Below, one piece after another: positions 1 to 7,447 of a stretch of 12,957 bases of DNA. Both the position numbers and the translations under genes were made by a program. Position 1 is the first letter of the stretch. Every line of letters starts with the position of its first letter. Origin of the DNA: an uncultured Bacteroidales bacterium (GTDB taxonomy: Bacteria; Bacteroidota; Bacteroidia; Bacteroidales; UBA932). The notes under the pieces were generated by a model. It saw nothing but the letters and a program-made list of their open reading frames with translations, was not told the origin of the DNA and searched no databases. Location of the stretch: assembly GCA_934680015.1 (NCBI GenBank), contig CAKUSP010000014.1, positions 1 to 12,957 of the forward strand, written 5' to 3'.

Positions 1-24
1 TTCTTTCTTGTCTGCTTCATGGTG

Positions 25-32
25 CAAAGTTA
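25..32 (-). promoter_or_regulatory. Possible -7 element (TAACTTTG) for a gene beyond the left edge
   Basis: The minus strand reads TAACTTTG, a full match to the Bacteroidetes -7 consensus, five bases before an ATG at 20-18 that opens MKQTRK and runs off the left edge. The spacing would imply a nearly leaderless transcript. No convincing -33 TTTG is present, and the site also lies in the open frame that follows the TAA of the short ORF, so it may be coincidental. Confidence 0.22.
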
Positions 33-72
33 TTGTTTTTAACTTAAGCACCTGTACTAAAATCCGGGAGTA

Positions 73-165
73 TTATAGCGGCTCACTAATCCTGAAATCC
101 TGTGCATACAATGCTTGTGTAAAAATCGTTGATAGACAAACTACAAATAGTTTAAAGTGTCGCAT
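73..165 (-). CDS. Short ORF with signal peptide; possibly 5' end of a gene broken by an in-frame TAA
   Basis: Reading leftward from an ATG at 165-163, the first ~22 residues form a clear signal peptide: MRHFKL, then a hydrophobic core VVCLSTIF, then an ALYAQ-D cleavage region typical of Bacteroidetes secreted proteins. The frame meets TAA at 75-73 after 30 codons. Past that TAA the same frame stays open for the remaining 24 codons to the window edge, while both other frames hit stops within about 13 codons. A good promoter lies just upstream (191-221). Either this is the start of a secreted-protein gene broken by a nonsense mutation, or it is a tiny secreted peptide. No family is recognised from the few mature residues. 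Confidence 0.45.
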   Translation of the reverse strand: MRHFKLFVVCLSTIFTQALYAQDFRISEPL

Positions 166-190
166 ATCAATGTGGTTTTGAATTATTTGA

Positions 191-221
191 CTAAGGTATG
201 AAATAATACTTTCATATCAAA
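191..221 (-). promoter_or_regulatory. Leftward promoter for the signal-peptide ORF
   Basis: On the minus strand TTTG (221-218) is followed after 19 bases by TACCTTAG (198-191). This matches the Bacteroidetes -33/-7 arrangement (TTTG, 19-21 bases, TAnnTTTG) with one mismatch in the -7 element. The ATG at 165 lies 25 bases further on. It sits back to back with the rightward promoter at 253-284. Confidence 0.45.
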
Positions 222-252
222 AAATTAAATGAAGGTTCAGATTTTTCTTGCA

Positions 253-284
253 ATTGGGAATTTGTGGAATTTTTATTATTTTTG
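253..284 (+). promoter_or_regulatory. Rightward promoter for the TPR/U32 pair
   Basis: ATTG at 253-256 and TATTTTTG at 277-284 are separated by 20 bases. The second is a full match to TAnnTTTG and the first matches the -33 TTTG at three of four bases. This predicts a leader of about 40 bases before the ATG at 332. The rest of 166-331 is AT-rich and shows no gene. Confidence 0.5.
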
Positions 285-331
285 CGATTCTGGTTTTGGT
301 ATAAGGAATTGAAAGTTAATTAATATAGAAT

Positions 332-1180
332 ATGAAGAAGTTTTTTATCTTTTTTTGCTCATTGTTTGTTGCAGTGGCAGTTAGTGCACAGGATGTAAAT
401 CAGGCGACAGATTATTATAATAACGCTGTGGGATTTTATTCAAATGGTGATTTGGATGCTGCCCTCAGTAATTTTAAGAAAGCACATGAGATTGCAAAAC
501 AGTGTGGGGAAGATGGCGTAGAGATAGTTTCAGACTGCGAAACATATATTCCTAAGTTGGGTACTCTTATCGCAAAAGATAAGGCGGAAGCAGGTGATTA
601 TGATGGTGCCGTAGCTAAATTAACTGAACTTTCAGCTCTTTGCGAGTCAATGGGATTAACATCAGATGTTGAGAAGTTCAATAAAATGAAACCTCAGTTC
701 TATATGCAGAAAGGAAATAAGGCTGTTAAGACAAAGGATTACGCTACAGCAGTGAAGGCATTCGATGAGGTGTTGGCACTTGAACCGACTAACGGAAAAG
801 CTGCGCTTTTAAAAGGTCAGATACTTCTTGCTACAAACGATGTTGCTAATGCTAAAAGTGCATTGGAATTGGCCATGGCTAATGGACAAGAAAAGGCGGC
901 AAAAAGACAGCTCGCTAATCTTTATGTAAAGGAAGCGAAGACTGCAAGTGGGGCGAAGAATTATGCACAGGCTCTTGAAGATGCTAAAAAGGCGATTTCT
1001 TATGATGATACAGAGGCAAATGCATACTATTTAGGAGGCATCGCTGCACAGGCTTTGAAAAAGAATACTGAGGCTATAAGCTTATTTGAAAAATATCTTG
1101 TGTTAAAGCCAGCAGCTAGTAATTCACAGGCTGTTCGTCAAGTGGTAGAAGCTCTGAAAAAGGGCGGAAAGACAGAATAG
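332..1180 (+). CDS. Secreted tetratricopeptide-repeat protein
   Basis: The 282-residue product begins with a signal peptide (KKFF, hydrophobic core to about residue 18, cleavage likely at VSA-Q), so the mature protein is periplasmic or surface-associated. TPR-like helical pairs follow. A first unit lies at about 25-56 (YYNNAVGFYSNGDLDAALSN), a looser unit at about 75-105, and clear repeats at about 122-155 (GNKAVKTKDYATAVKAFDEV) and 156-186. Further repeats lie at about 193-224 (AKNYAQALEDAKKAI) and 227-262 (NTEAISLFEKYLVLKP). TPR arrays usually act as protein-protein scaffolds, and the partner cannot be told from sequence. The downstream U32 gene starts 8 bases after the stop, so the two are probably co-transcribed. 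Confidence 0.85.
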   Translation: MKKFFIFFCSLFVAVAVSAQDVNQATDYYNNAVGFYSNGDLDAALSNFKKAHEIAKQCGEDGVEIVSDCETYIPKLGTLIAKDKAEAGDYDGAVAKLTELSALCESMGLTSDVEKFNKMKPQFYMQKGNKAVKTKDYATAVKAFDEVLALEPTNGKAALLKGQILLATNDVANAKSALELAMANGQEKAAKRQLANLYVKEAKTASGAKNYAQALEDAKKAISYDDTEANAYYLGGIAAQALKKNTEAISLFEKYLVLKPAASNSQAVRQVVEALKKGGKTE

Positions 1181-1188
1181 CAGACAAC

Positions 1189-2922
1189 ATGCGTTATGTC
1201 GAACTTCTTGCTCCGGCGAGAAATGCAGACATCGGCATCGCGGCAATAGACTGCGGTGCCGATGCTGTATATATTGCAGGTCCGGAATTTGGCGCTAGAA
1301 AGGATGCAGGTAATCCAATTTCGGAAATAGCACGTTTGTGCAGATATGCTTCAACATTCGGAGTAAGAGTTTTTGTTACTTTTAATATCCTGCTTAAGGA
1401 TAACGAATTAGAAAGGGCTCATCGACAAATGCTTGCCTGTCAGGAGGTAGGAGTAGATGCTTTTATAATCCGTGATCCTAGATTGTGCTTGTATAAAGAT
1501 ATACATATACCATTTCATGCATCTACACAGTGTTTTATAAAAGACAGAGAGAGAGCTCAACTATTTGAGAAAGCCGGGTGCAGCCGTATTGTACTGGAAA
1601 GACAGTTACCTATTTCTGAAGTGAGGAGGATATGTGCATCGGTAAATTGTGAGGTGGAATTCTTTGTTCACGGAGCTCTATGTGTTTGCTATTCTGGTGT
1701 GTGTACTATGTCTGAAAGACTTACAGGGCGCAGTGCAGACCGTGGCGAATGTATTCAGGCGTGCCGTAATCTGTATGATCTTGTGGACGAAACGGGAAAG
1801 GTACTCGGAAAGGATAAGGCATATCTTTCTTTGAAGGATCTGAACTTATCGGATAATCTGGAGAGTCTTCTTGACGCAGGAGTGACATCTCTTAAAATAG
1901 AAGGAAGGCTAAAAAATGTTGCTTATGTGAGTAATGTGGTAAGAGAGTATTCTATTCGATTGGATCAGATTATATCGCGTAGACCATCGGAATATAAACG
2001 ATCTTCTATCGGACATATTGAAGGTGGTTTTACCCCTTCTTTAACGAAGGTATTCAACCGCTCTTACACGTCACTTTTTTTTGAGCATTCTCACTCATGG
2101 GCTAATTTTACTGCTCCTAAATCTATGGGGGAAATCATAGGAGAAGTGGTGTCTGTAAAAAGGATAGGGACTTCGGAAGTAGTGGAGATAAGTATAAAGT
2201 CGGATGTTAAAGACTTGCAAAATGGTGATGGGTTTGCTTTTGTTCGAGGGCGCGAAATCGTTGGCTTTAGGGGAGATGTATGTCAAGGGAATATTATAAG
2301 ATGCCACTATGTTAATGGCCTAAAACAAGGGGTGAAATTATACCGCAATTATAGTTCTGCTTTCGAAACTCAGTTAAATGAAAATAAGTGCCGTAGGGTT
2401 ATAACAGTCATGGTGACATATAATTCGAAGGCAAGTTCGGATGGAACTATTTCGGTGGCTTTTTCTGCTGTAAGCGAGGATGGAAGGAAAGTGGAGGTTA
2501 CTATAGAAGGTGCTGAAAGGGCAAATAATCCAGAGAGAGAGGAAGGCGTATACAAGTCACAGATTGGCAAGCATAGCTCTGTCTATGCTTTTGAATTGGC
2601 ATTTGTACAGGGAGAGTTGGCCCATTTATCTGCAGCTACTCTAAATGGAGTGCGAAGGCAGCTTGCCGAACTCTTAGATAGAAAAAAATGCTTGGGAGCC
2701 ACGATTTTAAATGTGTCAAGTCGCAATCCTATTAAATATGAAACCGGACGCCGGCATGGGGAGTTGATGCGTTCAAAGTATTGCCTTAGAGCGGAATTAG
2801 GCTGTTGTTTAAAAAATAACAAGTCGGATAAAAGACGACTTTTCCTTGTAAATAATGGACGAAAGTTCCCACTGCAGTTTGATTGTGCGGTGTGTGAAAT
2901 GGCAGTTCTTGATGATCGTTAG
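1189..2922 (+). CDS. U32-family protein (RNA hydroxylation factor TrhP/RlhA-like; 'peptidase U32')
   Basis: The start is MRYVELLAPARN, the usual N-terminus of the family. The U32 signature lies at about 157-193: EFFVHGALCVCYSGVC, then GRSADRGEC and CR. C165, C172, C188 and C192 match the conserved cysteines thought to hold an Fe-S cluster in TrhP and RlhA, and C167 is an extra cysteine here. A middle domain and a C-terminal module with YCLRAELG and FDCAVCEM match the long Bacteroidales form (577 residues). E. coli relatives are needed for 5-hydroxyuridine in tRNA (TrhP) or 5-hydroxycytidine in 23S rRNA (RlhA), so RNA hydroxylation is more likely than proteolysis; which RNA is unknown. The gene ends in a 4-base convergent overlap with hemW. 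Confidence 0.85.
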   Translation: MRYVELLAPARNADIGIAAIDCGADAVYIAGPEFGARKDAGNPISEIARLCRYASTFGVRVFVTFNILLKDNELERAHRQMLACQEVGVDAFIIRDPRLCLYKDIHIPFHASTQCFIKDRERAQLFEKAGCSRIVLERQLPISEVRRICASVNCEVEFFVHGALCVCYSGVCTMSERLTGRSADRGECIQACRNLYDLVDETGKVLGKDKAYLSLKDLNLSDNLESLLDAGVTSLKIEGRLKNVAYVSNVVREYSIRLDQIISRRPSEYKRSSIGHIEGGFTPSLTKVFNRSYTSLFFEHSHSWANFTAPKSMGEIIGEVVSVKRIGTSEVVEISIKSDVKDLQNGDGFAFVRGREIVGFRGDVCQGNIIRCHYVNGLKQGVKLYRNYSSAFETQLNENKCRRVITVMVTYNSKASSDGTISVAFSAVSEDGRKVEVTIEGAERANNPEREEGVYKSQIGKHSSVYAFELAFVQGELAHLSAATLNGVRRQLAELLDRKKCLGATILNVSSRNPIKYETGRRHGELMRSKYCLRAELGCCLKNNKSDKRRLFLVNNGRKFPLQFDCAVCEMAVLDDR

Positions 2923-3947
2923 ATTTCGTCTTCGATTATACTATCGGCGATAAACCATTTGTCTTCAGGTATAGACAGGTGCCTTCCTTCGTAGATTATG
3001 CCGTCTTTTTTCCTCATCCCTAGCATTATAATTTCCTCTTTAATTTCTTTTTCGCTAAGAATTTCTCTTTCACTGTGCCAATCCGTAATGCCCTCCGCAC
3101 TATTCCAACTCCTTGATTGCGTTCCATCCGGGCCAATGGAAAAGGAGTGCGCTCCCGGCCCTAAACCCACATAGGGCTCGCGTGTCCAATAGGCGCTATT
3201 GTGTACTGATTCTTTGCCGGGCAGTGCCCAGTTAGATATTTCATAGTGAGAATAGCCGGCATCACGAAGGTATTTGCATATAAGAGAATACTGATTGGCA
3301 CAGAGTTCGTCCTCCATCGGGGTGTATTTCCCTTCTGCAATTAACTTTTCGAGCGTAGAGCCTTCTTCTATGGATAGTTGATAGGCGGAAATGTGTTCAG
3401 GTTTTAATTTGGTGAATGTAGATAAAGTATCAAGTAAGATACTATCGGTTAGTCCATTAATTCCGAAGATGAGATCTAGGCTTATGTTATCGAATCCGCT
3501 TTCGCGTAGAATATTGAAAGCTTTTAGCGCAGATGCTGAATCATGACGACGCCCCATCCATCTCAGCAATCTATCATCAAGCGACTGAACACCCATGCTA
3601 ATCCTATTTACCCCTAACTGTTTAAGGCCCTCAGTAAAACTATGTCCTCGATGTACTATGTCATCTGGATTAACCTCAATGGTAAATTCGGTAAAATCCT
3701 TTAGTGGAAGGGCTTTTAGTAGAGACTCGAAAAAAGAAAGAGGCATCACAGATGGGGTGCCTCCTCCTATATATAAAGTATTTATTTCTTTTGTATTTAG
3801 AATCTGCTCACGACGTTCCTTTATTTCTGATAATAAGCGTTTTTCGTAGCTTTCAAATGCACCTGTGGATTTATTACATGTTAGTTCAGAATAAAAATCA
3901 CAATAGATGCAAAAGCTTTTACAGAAAGGAACATGGACGTAAATCAT
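2919..3947 (-). CDS. hemW: HemW-type radical SAM protein (heme chaperone, formerly CPO-like), internally shortened C-terminus
   Basis: The protein starts MIYVHVPFC and carries the radical SAM cluster motif C-x3-C-x2-C (C9, C13, C16), GGGTPS at 61-66, then GVNRISMGVQS and LDLIFGI. The cluster lies close to the N-terminus and the long HemN N-terminal extension is absent, so this is HemW, a heme-binding chaperone, rather than oxygen-independent coproporphyrinogen oxidase. The length is 342 residues against about 375-380 usually. The HemW C-terminal domain starts normally (LGMRKKDGI, ~309-317) and ends normally (KWFIADSIIEDEI), but roughly 25-30 residues between them seem missing. The ATG overlaps the stop of the upstream coiled-coil gene by one base (TAATG), which suggests translational coupling. 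Confidence 0.88.
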   Translation of the reverse strand: MIYVHVPFCKSFCIYCDFYSELTCNKSTGAFESYEKRLLSEIKERREQILNTKEINTLYIGGGTPSVMPLSFFESLLKALPLKDFTEFTIEVNPDDIVHRGHSFTEGLKQLGVNRISMGVQSLDDRLLRWMGRRHDSASALKAFNILRESGFDNISLDLIFGINGLTDSILLDTLSTFTKLKPEHISAYQLSIEEGSTLEKLIAEGKYTPMEDELCANQYSLICKYLRDAGYSHYEISNWALPGKESVHNSAYWTREPYVGLGPGAHSFSIGPDGTQSRSWNSAEGITDWHSEREILSEKEIKEEIIMLGMRKKDGIIYEGRHLSIPEDKWFIADSIIEDEI

Positions 3948-4852
3948 TATCTAAGCATCAGTTCTGCACTGCCGAGTTGAGATTTGTCAGTGTAAACATC
4001 GACAGTATAGATACCCTTTGTGAAATCAGCAATATTATTTACATAGATAATCATATCTACTTCGCTTCCTTGATAATCGACTTCACGAGAAGCACTTGCA
4101 GCCACAGCTTCACCATTTAATTTAAATGAAGCACCTTCTCCATCAAGAAGTAAGTTCCCATCAGGGTCTTTTACTCTTACATAAACTCTCATAGGGCCTT
4201 TTTTTGCCAATTCGTTCTCCACCAAAGAGAGTGATACTGCAAGTCTTTTTACCCTACTGCTTCGGTCTGTAACTTTGTTGGACCCGTTATAGGCTTTAAC
4301 ACTGAGTGCTCTAGCTTTTATGATGGAGCCGGTAGCAACCTTAGAAGATAGATTTTCCACCTTGGCGTTAAGTGCTTTATTTTCTCCCGTAGCCTTTGCC
4401 AATTCTTGACGAGAGTTTGAAAGTTCGTCGGCAAGCCTACGGTTAGCTGTATTAAGTGAGTCTATCTGCACGACATAACTTTTCATTATACTGCGAAGTG
4501 TTCCGAGTTCTTTTTCATACTGACGCATCTTCTTTCTATTTGTAGCCTCGGTTTTCTTTATGCGATCTACTAAAAGTGTTACTTCCTCACGAGAAGAGTC
4601 TAATTGTGTGTTTATAAAATCGTAATCTGATTGTAGATTATCGAAGTCAGATTTTAGAACTATGATGCGTTGCTCCAAATCGAACTTGTCTTGTTCGAGT
4701 TCTTGAACCATCTTATAGTCTCTGATGGCTACAACTGTAAGTGCAATAGCGAGTACACCTGCAATAACACCTAAGATGGCAACGATGTTTTTGGACCCTT
4801 TCTTCTCGGCCCTCTGTCTGTCAATTCTTGCGATAGGATCTTCCTTTTCCAT
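3947..4852 (-). CDS. Single-pass membrane protein with long coiled coil, function unknown
   Basis: I chose the ATG at 4852 (MEKEDPIARID), since the reading frame six bases earlier opens only with TTG. The 301-residue product has a charged cytoplasmic head (~1-21), one transmembrane segment (~22-44, IVAILGVIAGVLAIALTVVAI), and a coiled coil from about 46 to 170 rich in E, K, L and N. A C-terminal beta-rich domain at about 175-301 includes MRVYVRVKDPDGNLLLDGEG and IYTVDVYTD. The layout suggests an inner-membrane anchor with the coiled coil and beta domain in the periplasm. Similar proteins are common as hypotheticals in Bacteroidales, often next to hemW. I cannot assign a function. Confidence 0.8.
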   Translation of the reverse strand: MEKEDPIARIDRQRAEKKGSKNIVAILGVIAGVLAIALTVVAIRDYKMVQELEQDKFDLEQRIIVLKSDFDNLQSDYDFINTQLDSSREEVTLLVDRIKKTEATNRKKMRQYEKELGTLRSIMKSYVVQIDSLNTANRRLADELSNSRQELAKATGENKALNAKVENLSSKVATGSIIKARALSVKAYNGSNKVTDRSSRVKRLAVSLSLVENELAKKGPMRVYVRVKDPDGNLLLDGEGASFKLNGEAVAASASREVDYQGSEVDMIIYVNNIADFTKGIYTVDVYTDKSQLGSAELMLR

Positions 4853-4883
4853 ATTCAAAATGTTTTAGATTACAAAAGTCACC

Positions 4884-4891
4884 CAAAGTTA
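4884..4891 (-). promoter_or_regulatory. -7 element of the coiled-coil/hemW operon
   Basis: The minus strand reads TAACTTTG, a full match to TAnnTTTG, 31 bases before the ATG at 4852. No good -33 TTTG is visible at the usual spacing. It lies in an 84-base divergent intergenic region shared with the rightward gene at 4937. Confidence 0.4.
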
Positions 4892-4913
4892 CAAATTTTA
4901 TGCTCAAAAAGCG

Positions 4914-4921
4914 TATATTTG
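4914..4921 (+). promoter_or_regulatory. -7 element for the small membrane protein gene
   Basis: TATATTTG matches TAnnTTTG fully and lies 15 bases before the ATG at 4937, so the leader would be very short. A -33 TTTG is not evident. The two opposing -7 elements are only 22 bases apart, so the two promoters must overlap. Confidence 0.38.
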
Positions 4922-4936
4922 CTAAAAATAGTGAAT

Positions 4937-5401
4937 ATGAAATATCTAGTTCGTGCTTTAAAATACTTTGTATACCTTTCCGTTATATTAGTGTTATTTA
5001 TTTTTGCGCTTTGCCTTTTGGGGTTAGTGCCAAAGGATATAAACCTCCTTTTTGTAAACGGATGGAAGTCTATTCCTCAAATGGCTGTTATAGTGGTTGT
5101 TTTTGCTGCAGTGTATCCTAAAATAGGCTTTACTAAGCGTAATGTTGCTATTCCAGGCGATGACGCTCAAGCAGAAGAAAAATTATCAGAGTTTATGAAA
5201 TCGCGCAAGTATGTGTTAGTAAAGAAGAAAGGTGCAGATTTGATCTATCGTCGGGCTTCAGTAGTTGATCGTATCATTAAAATGTGTGAAGACACCATCT
5301 ATTTTAGAAAGATCTTTGGCGGATATGAAATGGAGGGTTTGACTAAAGATATAGCTCGCTTAGACACGGGATTAGCCCAGTGGCTTGAGCCTCGTGATTA
5401 A
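4937..5401 (+). CDS. Small two-helix membrane protein, function unknown
   Basis: I chose the ATG at 4937 (MKYLVRALKYF). The frame is open from a TTG at 4919, but that lies within the -7 element. The 154-residue product has two hydrophobic segments, about 11-32 (FVYLSVILVLFIFALCLLGL) and 48-64 (PQMAVIVVVFAAVY). A soluble tail of about 90 residues follows, rich in K, E, D and R, with FMKSRKYVLVKKKGADLIYRR. No enzyme motif is visible. Small conserved proteins of this type occur in Bacteroidales without known role. The gene ends in a 4-base tail-to-tail overlap with lpxK. Confidence 0.75.
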   Translation: MKYLVRALKYFVYLSVILVLFIFALCLLGLVPKDINLLFVNGWKSIPQMAVIVVVFAAVYPKIGFTKRNVAIPGDDAQAEEKLSEFMKSRKYVLVKKKGADLIYRRASVVDRIIKMCEDTIYFRKIFGGYEMEGLTKDIARLDTGLAQWLEPRD

Positions 5402-6447
5402 TAGGATCCATTATTTAGTTTATCTAATTCGTAAAGAAGTACTTTCTTTTCTGATAGAGTGGTGAGTTCGGCTTCTATTGGGACCATGAATAATCTCTCT
5501 TTAAGATAAGAACTTACATAGTTTAGAGAGCGTAGTCTCTGGGCATCTTTTTCTGTAGTTACAAGTGCACAGGCTTTGGCTTTTCGAAGTTCTTTTTCAA
5601 CTTTTGCCAATTCTCCTTTGCTAAAATCGTGGTGATCGCCGAATTCGAAGAATTTCAGTACTTTATATCTGCCTAAAAGTTCATCTTCAAGGCGTTTCCC
5701 CTCAGCTATTCCACTCATGTACATTATTCTTTGAGAGTAAATGAAGCGTGGATCCCCTTCTGGAAATAACATAGTGGGGCTAAGATAGCGTATAGTTGAA
5801 AATAATAATTTGATTTTTTTTCCATTCGGACATAAAGCATCGCAACTCTGCTGATTATAATTTTTTAGGTGAATCTTTTGCGCAAAAGCGATTTTCTCGT
5901 CCTCTGTTATATCAGAGGGGCATTTGCTGACTATGATGATATCGGCATCGAAAATACGATCTGGAAGATCACGAAGTCTGCCGAAAGGAAGAAGAGAGTC
6001 ATCAAAAACAGGTCGAGAGTAATTGATTAATACTATATTAAGATTTGCTTGAAGCTTTCTATACTGGAATGCATCGTCTAAAAGTACTATCTTTGCGCCC
6101 ACTTCCTTCAGCTTGGCGCACCCTTCAATTCTATCTTTATCCACAGCTACGATTCGAGTTGGAAATTTACGCGCTATTTGTAAAGGTTCGTCACCAAAAT
6201 CGCGAGATGACCCGTCTGGTTGTACTATCAGAAATCCTTTGGTTTTTCTGCCATAACCCCTTGAAAGTACTGCTACGCCGTTTTCTTGCTGGAGCATTCT
6301 TAAAAGCATCTCTGTGTGAGGAGTTTTCCCAGTACCGCCTACGGTAACATTACCTATGCAGATAGTAGGAAGAGCGGCTCGGGAACTTTTTTTTCGGCCA
6401 CTTCGATATGCGGCATCCCTTAATTTTAGAATCAGTCTATACAGCAT
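5398..6447 (-). CDS. lpxK: Tetraacyldisaccharide 4'-kinase (lipid A biosynthesis)
   Basis: LpxK phosphorylates the 4' position of the tetraacylated disaccharide 1-phosphate to form lipid IVA, at the cytoplasmic face of the inner membrane. The P-loop is GNVTVGGTGKTPH, with GGTGKT at about 37-42, which is diagnostic for the family. It is followed by VLSRGYGRKTKG, GDEPLQIARKFP, LLDDAFQYRKL and, near the end, FEFGDHHDFS and LVTTEKDAQRL, all in family order. At 349 residues it has normal length. The N-terminus is short before the P-loop, with an amphipathic first helix (LYRLILKLRDAAYRSG) as expected for membrane association. The start overlaps the end of dusB by 11 bases, so the genes are probably translationally coupled. 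Confidence 0.95.
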   Translation of the reverse strand: MLYRLILKLRDAAYRSGRKKSSRAALPTICIGNVTVGGTGKTPHTEMLLRMLQQENGVAVLSRGYGRKTKGFLIVQPDGSSRDFGDEPLQIARKFPTRIVAVDKDRIEGCAKLKEVGAKIVLLDDAFQYRKLQANLNIVLINYSRPVFDDSLLPFGRLRDLPDRIFDADIIIVSKCPSDITEDEKIAFAQKIHLKNYNQQSCDALCPNGKKIKLLFSTIRYLSPTMLFPEGDPRFIYSQRIMYMSGIAEGKRLEDELLGRYKVLKFFEFGDHHDFSKGELAKVEKELRKAKACALVTTEKDAQRLRSLNYVSSYLKERLFMVPIEAELTTLSEKKVLLYELDKLNNGSY

Positions 6448-7435
6448 ATTTGTCTTTAATTCCGTCTAAGATAGAGTATAATTCATTTATGTCTAAAGTA
6501 GTTACCATCTTTATGCGCGTGTCTTTGAAATCTGGTAGCCCTTTAAAATAGCACGACAAGTGCCTTCTCATCTCGAATACCCCGCGAGGTTCACCTTTTA
6601 GTGCGAGGGATAGTGCAAGATGTCTTTTTGCCAAATCCACTTTTTCGCTTATGCTTAAGTCTGGAAGTTCTTCGCCAGTATCAAGGTAATGCCTTATTTC
6701 TTTGAATATCCAAGGATGACCGAATGTGGCCCTTCCTATCATTATTCCATCCACTCCATAGCGATCGAAGGCCTCCTTTGCCTTATGTGCGCCAGTAATA
6801 TCTCCATTTCCTATGATGGGAATATGCATGCGAGGATTGTTTTTTACGGCTCCGATGAGTGTCCAATCGGCTTCCCCTTTGTATAGTTGACAGCGAGTTC
6901 TTCCGTGTATTGTAAGTGCTTGTATTCCTACATCTTGCAGTCTTTCTGCCAATTCAACTATGATTTTCGAATTTTCATCCCATCCGAGTCGCGTTTTTAC
7001 AGTTACAGGCTTCTTAACTGCATCTACTACAGCTTTTGTGATGGCGACCAATTTGTCCGGTTCACGCATCATCCCAGACCCAGCCCCTCTGCCTGCGATT
7101 TTGGATACAGGGCAGCCGAAGTTTATATCTATGATATCCGCTCCGTGTCCTCCTGCTATTTCTGCCGCATTGTCAGCCATCTTTGCAGCCTCTACCATAG
7201 ATTCCATTATGTGTCCATAGATTTGAATGCCAACTGGTGCTTCTTCATCAAGGGTTCGCATTTTAGCGATAGCTTTATCCGCGTCCCTTATTAAACCATC
7301 ACTTGGCACGAACTCGGTATATACTGCTGCCGCCCCCTGTTCTCTGCACAAAATACGGAACGATGCATCTGTAACATCTTCCATAGGTGCCAATAACAGA
7401 GGGCGACTGCCTAAATCGATGTCTCCGATCTTCAT
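6437..7435 (-). CDS. dusB: tRNA-dihydrouridine synthase, DusB-like
   Basis: The 332-residue flavoenzyme reduces uridine to dihydrouridine in tRNA using FMN and NADPH. The TIM barrel starts LLLAPMEDVTDASFR, where most relatives have LAPMAGVTD. It continues with GIQIYG, then DINFGCPVSKI holding the catalytic acid C108. VTVKTRLGWD contributes K147 to FMN binding, followed by TIHGRTR, IPIIGNGDI and DGIMIGRATFGHPWIF, which contact the FMN phosphate. The C-terminal helical domain (about 250-332) binds tRNA. The gene starts 12 bases after sdhC ends and overlaps lpxK, so the three form a leftward operon. DusB is the usual Bacteroidetes assignment, but which uridine is modified cannot be read from the sequence. 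Confidence 0.93.
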   Translation of the reverse strand: MKIGDIDLGSRPLLLAPMEDVTDASFRILCREQGAAAVYTEFVPSDGLIRDADKAIAKMRTLDEEAPVGIQIYGHIMESMVEAAKMADNAAEIAGGHGADIIDINFGCPVSKIAGRGAGSGMMREPDKLVAITKAVVDAVKKPVTVKTRLGWDENSKIIVELAERLQDVGIQALTIHGRTRCQLYKGEADWTLIGAVKNNPRMHIPIIGNGDITGAHKAKEAFDRYGVDGIMIGRATFGHPWIFKEIRHYLDTGEELPDLSISEKVDLAKRHLALSLALKGEPRGVFEMRRHLSCYFKGLPDFKDTRIKMVTTLDINELYSILDGIKDKYAV

Positions 7436-7447
7436 CGGAAGTTCTAT

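Noticed and set aside
3595..4120. Rightward frames of 84 and 138 codons across hemW and the coiled-coil gene
   Set aside because: They lie opposite strongly supported genes and have no domain or promoter of their own, so they are antisense shadows.
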